A stretch of DNA of 17,536 bases from Thermoplasmatota archaeon. Its GTDB lineage: Archaea; Thermoplasmatota; E2; DHVEG-1. Of the stretch, positions 1 to 6,567 are shown piece after piece. Where the stretch lies: positions 1 to 17,536 of the forward strand of contig JAUWIE010000058.1 in NCBI GenBank assembly GCA_030605515.1, in the 5' to 3' direction. Numbering within the stretch: position 1 is the first letter of the stretch; every line of letters begins with the position of its first letter. Below the pieces are notes generated by a model. The model saw nothing but the letters and a program-made list of their open reading frames with translations. It was not told the DNA's origin and ran no database searches. The position numbers and the translations under genes were made by a program.

Positions 1-558
1 ATATTTTTCCCGATCAAGTGCTTTTATCACTGTTCTACCAATTATGTAAACACAAATAATAATTATAATAACTAAAAACCATAGCAAAGAATTCCTTTTC
101 TCAATAGTAAATGGAATACAAGTATTTTCTAACCCATAGCAATATAAATAGCCAATAGCAACAACCACAGGTATTACAATGAATAGAACTCCTTTAGACA
201 AACCATCATAAAATTTTTCGATTTTACTATTTCTTCTTTTTTTCCAAAATTTCTGCCACCCCGTCCAATCCTTTGGCATTATTTTACTAATCTGTTCCTC
301 CAGTACAACCAAATATTCTCCAAGAATATCTATTCCATAACTGAAATGTTGCATTTTAAGACCTAATGGCATAAGAAAAAAGGGGATGAATAAGATTAAG
401 ATATGTAACTCTACACGAGAAAATATAATGCCATAAGCAACACCTAGGGCTGAAAGAATTATTGCATATATTTTAATTTGAAGGCGATGAACCATCTTGA
501 TTTCATCTCTCAAAGAATTGTACTCAGTCAATAAGACTTCTAAGCTATCCTCTTTCAT
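1..558 (-). CDS. Four-helix membrane protein, function unknown (3' end outside window)
   Basis: A reading frame of 186 codons stays open to base 1, so the C-terminus lies beyond the window. The chosen ATG (558-556) has a GAGG ribosome-binding site 9 bases upstream; an ATG 5 bases further upstream meets a stop after two codons and is excluded. The protein begins with an acidic soluble stretch (MKEDSLEVLL). Four hydrophobic segments follow, at about residues 28-47, 52-67, 125-143 and 158-174. A basic, Trp-rich loop (KDWTGWQKFWKKRR) lies between helices 2 and 3, probably cytoplasmic. I recognise no family. The upstream neighbour on the same strand is another small membrane protein, separated by the repeated intergenic module at 600-664. 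Calling it a real gene rests on the long open frame, the codon pattern and the clear start; its function is unknown. Confidence 0.75.
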   Translation of the reverse strand, partial: MKEDSLEVLLTEYNSLRDEIKMVHRLQIKIYAIILSALGVAYGIIFSRVELHILILFIPFFLMPLGLKMQHFSYGIDILGEYLVVLEEQISKIMPKDWTGWQKFWKKRRNSKIEKFYDGLSKGVLFIVIPVVVAIGYLYCYGLENTCIPFTIEKRNSLLWFLVIIIIICVYIIGRTVIKALDREKY

Positions 559-599
559 GACATACAGCCTCAAATTACACTTTTATAATATTGTTTTCA

Positions 600-664
600 T
601 TTAAAAACCCAATCCCCATATCATAGATTTTTATTGTGGATAAAAAGATGTTGAAAAAGAGGTT
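600..664 (-). repeat. Intergenic T-tract / GGTTGG-type module, copy A (degenerate)
   Basis: Read on the minus strand, this has CCTCTTTTT-CAACATCTTTTTATCC (638-664), then a diverged GGGGATTGGGTTTTTAAA (600-617). Its first half is nearly identical to copy C at 3268-3296, with one A/T fewer. It sits just after the stop codon of the small membrane protein and before the next minus-strand gene. It is probably a T-rich transcription terminator joined to a promoter-like TTTTTAAA element. Confidence 0.55.
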
Positions 665-670
665 ATTCGT

Positions 671-907
671 TTAGAACTTGATCTCAGAATAATCTATATT
701 TCTTTTAGTTAAATAAAAGTAAGACGTTATAATAAAAATAAATATAGAAACGATTAAGGCAACAAAAAACAAAAAATTCCAAGTCAATATCCACTGGCCA
801 AAGAGAAGAACCATAGCTGGTAGCAACCCGCCCAAGATAAATTTCATATATGGTTCTAACTTATCCTTGTCCAATCCCCTAAGGTGTTTCTTGATATGCA
901 ATTTCAT
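671..907 (-). CDS. Small two-helix membrane protein, function unknown
   Basis: The product is 78 residues from the ATG at 907 (MKLHIKKHLRGLDKDK). The frame can be extended to a TTG at 940, but the ATG is preferred: a GGGGT ribosome-binding-like stretch precedes it, and a lysine-rich soluble start fits a small membrane protein. Two hydrophobic segments lie at about residues 24-43 and 45-66, joined by a very short turn, giving a helical hairpin. The C-terminus is short and charged (KRNIDYSEIKF). The TTTAAAAAACC element of module copy B is about 43 bases upstream of the ATG and may be its TATA box, giving a short leader. No family is recognised. It may be linked to the membrane protein downstream, but the module copy between them argues for separate transcripts. 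Confidence 0.6.
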   Translation of the reverse strand: MKLHIKKHLRGLDKDKLEPYMKFILGGLLPAMVLLFGQWILTWNFLFFVALIVSIFIFIITSYFYLTKRNIDYSEIKF

Positions 908-946
908 ATAATCTAACCCCAAACTACAAGTTAAAAACAATCAATT

Positions 947-979
947 CTTTAAAAAACCAACCATGATTGAAAAAGCGAA
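947..979 (-). repeat. Intergenic T-tract / GGTTGG-type module, copy B
   Basis: This carries the exact 16-mer CTTTAAAAAACCAACC at 947-962 (minus-strand reading GGTTGGTTTTTTAAAG). On the minus strand it is preceded by a CGCTTTTTCAAT tract (965-976). The rest of the gap (980-1132), between this module and the stop codon of the secreted protein, shows no gene. Confidence 0.6.
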
Positions 980-1132
980 ACTTGCAGTATAAAAAGGTAT
1001 TCGAAACGGATTATTTTTGAGACATATATTATGATCACAACTAATTGAGATGGCTTTACTATATCTCAGGTCAAAGAAGTGTATAGTTATCTCTTTGTCA
1101 TGTTATGGTTTTATGTCTACTTCTAAGAATAT

Positions 1133-3151
1133 CTATGGATCTAAATATATGACTGTTGAATGTAGTATATTCTCCCAATCGTCCATTGCTGCCTGGCCAA
1201 TTCCTACATAAACATCAATGCAATAGCCTGTGATCGCCCCTCCAGTATCCTGAGCTGTACGAGTTCCAATACCTTCAATAAAGACATCACTACCCAATGG
1301 GATAATATTTGGATCAGCTGCTATCGTCACCATTGGCTCCAGAGGATCTCCCGAAGCAGTTGTTGGAAAATCTACTTCTCTGAAACATGTATTAACTCCT
1401 TGAGGGTCTCCTAATAACCAATCTATTTGAATATATCTACCATCACTCGTCCGCCCAGATCCTTGCATTAATACCCCTCTCCTCGAATACAAAAATGTTC
1501 GGTAATACGTTCCAGTTAATCCACAAGGATCGGTTACAGTAGGACCACTAAAATCATTTTCATCTGCAATAATATAACCAGTAATACGGAAATCTTTTTC
1601 ATAATTAGCGGTACCAAATTCGATCTCAGTAGGCAGAGAACTGACATCAGCATCGTTTGTAGAAGCTGTAATTTCGGCAATACCTTTCTCCCGAGTTTCT
1701 ATACGTGCCTTTGTCTCCCCTCTATCATTAGTAGGTTCTGATGGTTGGATGATAGTGTCTTCTACTCTATCAGAGTGCACTTCAATAGATAAACCAATTA
1801 CGGGATTACCAGTTTGAATATTTGTAGAAGTAATCGTTAATGTCGATTCATATAAGATCTTGCCATTCTCGACTCTGCTTTCTGTGGGAATTATTGGCTC
1901 GGTAAACGAGATTGTTATCTTAACTTCTGGAAGCTGATCTTCACCATCCCACTCTAAATCATCACTCTTATAGAATTTGATTATTGGACCATCGTTCCAG
2001 GCAAAAGCAAACCCATTTTTCGGCACATTTGTTCTAACTCCATTAACATCTGGATGATATGCCCAGATAAGTTTTGGAGCAGTTGAATCAGTATCCCCTA
2101 TAATTGTACCTATATCTGACCAACTTGTCGTTTTTTTACAATAGTTAATGTTTCCATTATCATTCCAAACAACATGAAGAAAACCATTGCTATCAGTTGA
2201 AATCGATGGGAATTTAGCGACATACGTTGGCACTAGCCCTTGAACAATTTCTTCAAGTACCCAGTCCGTACTATCTCTCATCCTATAAAGTATGCCACTT
2301 GATCCATAATAATATTTGACAATGTTATGGACATTCCCTGCACTATCAACCGCTATTGATGGGAATCCATCATAACAAGGAAAAGATTTGCCCTGCTCCC
2401 AGTTAATAGTATCGTTCCTTCGATATGCAGGATGCCAACAATCATAGTTGCGGTATCCACCAGCATCCCAAACAACATGCAGATAATTATCAGGACCAAT
2501 AGAAATTGATGGGAAAACATCGTTATATTCTGCGCCCTCACCGATTCTATCTGGGTTATTCCAATCACCCTGGATGTTGTTTGTATAAAATGCTGGTCCA
2601 CATCCATTTGGACACCATGGTCCTCCTATATAATCTACTTTTTGGAATACAACATGCAGGTAATCATTACCGTCTACTGATACATCGGGATTTCTGTGGT
2701 CCCAATCTAAATCTGAGGTGATATAATCTATTGCACCCCATCCTCCATCATATTTTCGATAACAGATTTGCGAATAAATCGGTGACCCAGCATAGCATCC
2801 TTGCCAAACGACATAAAGAATATCATAACTATCAACAGCTATACTTGGATACATTTGGTCATAACTTTCTGAGGTTAGAGGTTCTTCATTCCATGTTTCA
2901 CCACCATCAAGTGATTTAGAATAATAAATCTGCGAATATGATCCATCAGAACGATGATAAACACAATGCAGCGTACCATCAGATGTCCTCGCTAATTTCC
3001 CTGAGGTGCTTCGTCCTCCTAAATCTCCTGTGGCAATAATAAAGCCAGAATTTGGCTCTTCAGCGGTTACCTGTGTAGATTTGAAAAAGAGTGGAGTACT
3101 ACTGACAATCAACAGCGCACAAACAAATATACCTACTATTTTTTTTCTCAT
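1133..3151 (-). CDS. Secreted sialidase-like beta-propeller protein with C-terminal 3D domain
   Basis: The product has 672 residues. MRKK plus a hydrophobic run to about residue 23 forms a signal peptide, with likely cleavage after VTA (residue 30), so it is exported. An Asp-box (SLDGGETW, 80-87) is followed by five copies of a propeller-type repeat, FPSIAVDSxGxLHVVW, at about 101-117, 154-170, 213-229, 263-278 and 314-330. Residues about 410-510 look like an Ig-like or invasin-like beta-sandwich. Residues about 520-665 match the 3D (three-aspartate) double-psi barrel: D613 in AADPNIIPLGS, D635 in AQDTGGAITG and D646 in CIDVYVG. In bacteria 3D domains occur with peptidoglycan-active lytic enzymes; the sialidase-like repeats are structural and need not be catalytic. 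GGAGG lies 8 bases before the ATG. The role is probably extracellular glycan binding or cleavage, which is an inference. Confidence 0.85.
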   Translation of the reverse strand: MRKKIVGIFVCALLIVSSTPLFFKSTQVTAEEPNSGFIIATGDLGGRSTSGKLARTSDGTLHCVYHRSDGSYSQIYYSKSLDGGETWNEEPLTSESYDQMYPSIAVDSYDILYVVWQGCYAGSPIYSQICYRKYDGGWGAIDYITSDLDWDHRNPDVSVDGNDYLHVVFQKVDYIGGPWCPNGCGPAFYTNNIQGDWNNPDRIGEGAEYNDVFPSISIGPDNYLHVVWDAGGYRNYDCWHPAYRRNDTINWEQGKSFPCYDGFPSIAVDSAGNVHNIVKYYYGSSGILYRMRDSTDWVLEEIVQGLVPTYVAKFPSISTDSNGFLHVVWNDNGNINYCKKTTSWSDIGTIIGDTDSTAPKLIWAYHPDVNGVRTNVPKNGFAFAWNDGPIIKFYKSDDLEWDGEDQLPEVKITISFTEPIIPTESRVENGKILYESTLTITSTNIQTGNPVIGLSIEVHSDRVEDTIIQPSEPTNDRGETKARIETREKGIAEITASTNDADVSSLPTEIEFGTANYEKDFRITGYIIADENDFSGPTVTDPCGLTGTYYRTFLYSRRGVLMQGSGRTSDGRYIQIDWLLGDPQGVNTCFREVDFPTTASGDPLEPMVTIAADPNIIPLGSDVFIEGIGTRTAQDTGGAITGYCIDVYVGIGQAAMDDWENILHSTVIYLDP

Positions 3152-3245
3152 TTTGCCTTTCCTCCAAAATATGAATTTTATGAGAATGCAATATAATAGT
3201 TCAATTTAAATGTTTGTCTAAGAATTTAATTTATAACATGTTTTT

Positions 3246-3296
3246 CTTTAAAAAACCAACCCCGTGAGGATAAAAAGATGTTGAAAAAAGAGGTTT
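3246..3296 (-). repeat. Intergenic T-tract / GGTTGG-type module, copy C
   Basis: This carries the exact 16-mer CTTTAAAAAACCAACC (3246-3261) followed by GGATAAAAAGATGTTG and a purine tract (3268-3296). The second part is shared almost base for base with copy A 2.6 kb away. It lies between the stop of the 147-residue gene and the secreted protein, about 95 bases before the latter's start. That is too far for a normal archaeal core promoter, which favours a terminator role here. Confidence 0.65.
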
Positions 3297-3334
3297 CAGT
3301 GTAATTTAGATAAAATAGAGTTCTAATTGCCAGG

Positions 3335-3778
3335 TTAATATCTATTCTTGAGACGTTTATCTAATACAAGTAAGTTGAATTCAGCCGTTATATATTTTCT
3401 CTTATATTTTTTAACACTACGAATTTTAATTTCCAAAGCTTCTTTAAAAACTATAAATAAGTTATCAAGTTCACTGTATTTTTTATCTTTCCAAAGTCTG
3501 AAAAAATACAAAAATCTATCTGAGAAATTTCCTTCAAAAGTTTTTATTAGATGTCTTGATTGCCCTAACATTTTAAAATGCTTTGAACCATAATCTTTTT
3601 TGTGGTCATTGAACCATTCTTTGAATGTTTTATGTATTAATCCACTAGACAAATAATCCCTAAATTGTTCTTTTTCTGTTCTTGGTTTAGTTCTTGGTTT
3701 ATGCTCAACGGGAACTATTTCTATTCTTCTTTTCCCCAAATATCTAATTTCATCTTCTAAGACCATATCACTTAACAT
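3335..3778 (-). CDS. Hypothetical basic protein, 147 residues
   Basis: The protein is soluble and Lys/Arg-rich. It has a proline- and threonine-rich linker (about 23-35, EHKPRTKPRTEK) and then a helical region with many aromatic residues (FKEWFNDHKK, FLYFFRLWKDKKYSEL). There are no membrane segments, cysteines or recognisable catalytic motifs. The ATG at 3778 lies about 20 bases downstream of the TTTTTTAAAG element of module copy D, which fits a leaderless or very short leader. It follows the methyltransferase-nuclease gene on the same strand, so it could be an accessory of that system. The module copy between them suggests a separate transcript. Its high basic content would suit nucleic-acid binding, but that is a guess. 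Confidence 0.65.
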   Translation of the reverse strand: MLSDMVLEDEIRYLGKRRIEIVPVEHKPRTKPRTEKEQFRDYLSSGLIHKTFKEWFNDHKKDYGSKHFKMLGQSRHLIKTFEGNFSDRFLYFFRLWKDKKYSELDNLFIVFKEALEIKIRSVKKYKRKYITAEFNLLVLDKRLKNRY

Positions 3779-3794
3779 TTCATAACATCTCTTT

Positions 3795-3841
3795 CTTTAA
3801 AAAACCAACCCTAGATGCCTGATAGAAAAAGTTGAGGAAAA
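3795..3841 (-). repeat. Intergenic T-tract / GGTTGG-type module, copy D
   Basis: This carries the exact 16-mer CTTTAAAAAACCAACC at 3795-3810, preceded in minus-strand reading by TTTTCCTCAACTTTTTCTATC (3821-3841). It begins immediately after the stop codon of the methyltransferase gene and ends 17 bases before the next start. In this compact arrangement it may serve both as terminator of one gene and TATA box of the next. Confidence 0.65.
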
Positions 3842-5338
3842 TCACAAAGGCTTAAATCTATTCCAATCTCTTATCTGTTTTTGTTTTCCTTTCTGAATTT
3901 TTATTCTCTCTGCCGTCTTGACTACATTACCTCGTTTAGTTGGAGGGCAATCAATAGTTTTTTCATCAAGCAATTCTTCAATAGTCAAAATTTGTATTCT
4001 AGCATATTTTTTATCATATAACGGGGAATAATAAAATCCTGCATCAGCGGCTTCTGTAACCATGGGTCGAGTGGGTTTTTCTAAAGTAATTAATAATCCA
4101 ATTTCCGCCTTTTCTCTTTCTATTACTCCTCTTAAATCCCTGACATGGTTAACATGAACATGACCAGATTTAACTGAAAAAATAATCTGATTTGTTTTAC
4201 CATTTATTTTTTCATGAAAAAAAAGCCTTCCATCTATGCCTGCATCTGCTCCTTTTTTCTGCTCAACTGGTCGTGCGCCCACTAATCCAAGGGCCCACCA
4301 TTGGAATTGAAACGGATCTTCATCTGCGAGTTGTTTTGCCCCAGATAACGTAATTGGCTCACCTATTACTTCATATCTCGCTTGTTTTCCAAATGAATCT
4401 GTTAATCTATGTTTGATTAGAGAGGTCGCAAGATGCGTAATATCGATTCCAATCCATCTGCGATTTAATTTTTGAGCAGCTATAACTGCTGTTCCACATC
4501 CACAAAATGGATCGAGTATTAAATCCCCTTTATTTGTACTGGCTTCAATTATTCTTTCTAATAACTGAATTGGTTTTTGTGTTGGATAGCCAAGTTTTTC
4601 TGGTGATGCTGGTTGCAAGCAGGCTATACGCCAAACATTATCTATCGTTCTATCATCCTTTAAACGATATACTACATGACCGTTTTTATCCTTGACATTA
4701 ACCATTTTACCATTTACTTTTTTTCGAAGGAGTTGTTTAACAGGTTTATCACGTTTTTCTTTTAGTTGATTAAAAGTAAAATCTGAATTAACATCTTTAA
4801 CATAAAATAGCAATGTATCTGTTGCACGTGGAAACATCTTTTTTCTTCGATCATGCATTTTATTATAGTAATACCATTTTATTTCATTTCGAAAATTTCC
4901 AGGTTTAAATACTGAATCCATTAAAACTTTAAGATAGTGACCTGCAGTGGGGTCACAATGAAGGTAAATTGAGCCAGTTGGTTTTAACACACGTCTAAGT
5001 TCAATTAATCGAGGAGCCATCATAGCCAAGTATGCCATCATATCATTGCTTCCTAGCATTTTCTTAAAGGCTTGAAGAGTTTGTGATACATTTTCTAGAC
5101 TGTTTTCTACAATTTCTTGATAAGCTAAAGCAGCTGTTTGGTCCCACTGCCATGTGTCTTCAAAAGCTTTAATTTGAGCTGCAGCTTGTGTACCATTTTG
5201 TTCAGAAAATAAGACATTATAATCTTGATTGCTTTTAAATGGTGGATCTAAATAGACAAGATCTATGCTTTCATCTTCAATGTATCGTATTATAATATCT
5301 AGGTTATCTCCATAATAAAGTGTATTTTCCTCCACCAT
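3842..5338 (-). CDS. DNA methyltransferase (N6-adenine/N4-cytosine type) fused to Mrr-like nuclease domain
   Basis: The product is 498 residues from the ATG at 5338 (a TTG three codons upstream is possible). The catalytic motif IV DPPF (31-34) comes first, and the S-adenosylmethionine motif I DPFCGCGT (276-283) near the end of the methylase part. That order is typical of beta-class amino-methyltransferases; YPTQKP (251-256) is the usual flanking motif. Residues about 340-460 form a second domain starting DPFQFQWWALGLVGA. Its GADAGIDG (363-370) and IIFSVKSG (385-392) resemble the D...xVK core of Mrr-like PD-(D/E)xK nucleases, with Ser in place of the usual Glu/Gln before VK. The protein may methylate its target and cut unmodified or foreign DNA. 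It is divergent from nurA-herA across a 146-base gap and no separate specificity subunit is seen. The methylase call is very secure; nuclease activity is inferred. Confidence 0.9.
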   Translation of the reverse strand: MVEENTLYYGDNLDIIIRYIEDESIDLVYLDPPFKSNQDYNVLFSEQNGTQAAAQIKAFEDTWQWDQTAALAYQEIVENSLENVSQTLQAFKKMLGSNDMMAYLAMMAPRLIELRRVLKPTGSIYLHCDPTAGHYLKVLMDSVFKPGNFRNEIKWYYYNKMHDRRKKMFPRATDTLLFYVKDVNSDFTFNQLKEKRDKPVKQLLRKKVNGKMVNVKDKNGHVVYRLKDDRTIDNVWRIACLQPASPEKLGYPTQKPIQLLERIIEASTNKGDLILDPFCGCGTAVIAAQKLNRRWIGIDITHLATSLIKHRLTDSFGKQARYEVIGEPITLSGAKQLADEDPFQFQWWALGLVGARPVEQKKGADAGIDGRLFFHEKINGKTNQIIFSVKSGHVHVNHVRDLRGVIEREKAEIGLLITLEKPTRPMVTEAADAGFYYSPLYDKKYARIQILTIEELLDEKTIDCPPTKRGNVVKTAERIKIQKGKQKQIRDWNRFKPL

Positions 5339-5484
5339 GCGATTCAAAGAAATAATGTAGGTTGTGGGTATAGTTCTTTCGAAATAAAATTAAATAGTTT
5401 CTGCTAAAAAGCAATTCAATATCATTAAAGAACATTTATTAATGGGACATTTCTTACAAAATTACCTTTTAACGAGGGAGGAAA
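5339..5484. promoter_or_regulatory. Divergent promoter region between methyltransferase and nurA
   Basis: This AT-rich spacer holds both start regions. For the plus strand, GGGAGG (5475-5480) lies just before the ATG at 5485, and AT-rich stretches such as CATTTATTAATG (about 5429-5440) could be the TATA element. For the minus strand no ribosome-binding site is visible before the ATG at 5338; an ACTATACC element (about 5367-5374) may serve as TATA box of a nearly leaderless transcript. The shared spacer would allow coordinated control. Confidence 0.4.
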
Positions 5485-6567
5485 ATGGATACAGTCCAAA
5501 TTCACGACGTTCATAACTTAAAAAATGCAATAGAAAAACAAAGGGAAAAACTTGAACGTATTAGAAGAATTGTGAAACAATTAAAGTTTATACCAGTTGA
5601 TCCAGTTGGGCACTATTCATGTGTATCTTATAAAGCAATCGATGGCGGTAAAATGAATATAGATTTCGATCCCTTCGAAATTGAGTATGTAGAGATAGCA
5701 GATTCAAATGAAAATACATTATTAAAATTTGTAATGCCAAAAGGAATAGAAATGGACGATAAAGACTTCGATTCAATTAATCAAATACCTACGATAAAAG
5801 ATTTCTTAAAAATTTTTAATAAAAATAGCATTACTGATATCTCTGAAATTTATAACGATCCTAAGAAAGTGATGGAATTAGCAGAATTTGCTTGTATATT
5901 TGAAAAAATCGTCAGAGATTCAAATAGAGATAAATTTTTAATTATGAAAGACGGTCTTTTAAGAACTAAATCATTAAAAGCTGAGTTTTTTCCAAATTTA
6001 ATTAAAATTATTGAAAATAATAAAAACACAAAATTAGTCGGTATTTCAAAAAGATCGAAATTACTTTCAATGATTTCTTCAGCTTTACATCTAGAAAAAA
6101 TATTTCCATTAGATAAAACAGGATTTGTTGAAATCCCATTAGATTTGGAGTTAATGGCTTATACATGGAGTGGCCACGGTCTTATTAAAGCTAAAAGAGA
6201 ACCGTTAGATTATGCTCTCGGAAGGCTTTACGTTGCTAAATTATCTCCATATAGTAATCTACTTGTAACAACTGAAATTCCATATAATTTAAATGATGAT
6301 AAACCTATATACAATAGCAGAGAAATTGATGAGATATTTGGTCATTTAATAAAAGATTCTATGTATTCTTATCCGAATTTAGGTTATTCCCAAACTGTTA
6401 TGAGGGCCCATGAAAAGGCTGTGAAAATTGGTTTTACCGCATCAATTATTAGAGATAAAATAATGGATTTATGCTTAGAAGGTTTACCAGAGGATATTAA
6501 AAAAGAGATTAGAGATTATAATTTATTAAAAGAGAAAGTAAATAAAGGGAGTCTTGGGGGAATATAA
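5485..6567 (+). CDS. nurA: NurA-like 5'-3' nuclease
   Basis: The product has 360 residues. NurA proteins are metal-dependent nucleases of RNase H-like fold that work with the HerA hexamer on DNA ends. Visible family features in order: an early Asp in AIDGG (D53), acidic residues in ELAEFACIFEKI (131-142), Asp in IMKDGLLR (D156) near the second metal-site position, GISKRSK (186-192), and the C-terminal YSQTVMRAHEKA (301-312) with the conserved His (H309). The N-terminus (10-33) is a predicted coiled coil or helix. The start is set by GGGAGG 4 bases upstream of the ATG. Its stop overlaps the herA start (TAATG), so the two are translationally coupled and likely form one complex. Overall similarity looks remote, so this is probably a diverged accessory copy. 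Function is inferred from motifs and partner. Confidence 0.85.
   Translation: MDTVQIHDVHNLKNAIEKQREKLERIRRIVKQLKFIPVDPVGHYSCVSYKAIDGGKMNIDFDPFEIEYVEIADSNENTLLKFVMPKGIEMDDKDFDSINQIPTIKDFLKIFNKNSITDISEIYNDPKKVMELAEFACIFEKIVRDSNRDKFLIMKDGLLRTKSLKAEFFPNLIKIIENNKNTKLVGISKRSKLLSMISSALHLEKIFPLDKTGFVEIPLDLELMAYTWSGHGLIKAKREPLDYALGRLYVAKLSPYSNLLVTTEIPYNLNDDKPIYNSREIDEIFGHLIKDSMYSYPNLGYSQTVMRAHEKAVKIGFTASIIRDKIMDLCLEGLPEDIKKEIRDYNLLKEKVNKGSLGGI

Noticed and set aside
2353..2919. Short plus- and minus-strand frames inside the secreted protein gene
   Set aside because: They are by-products of the repeated propeller coding sequence and lack start signals or plausible composition.
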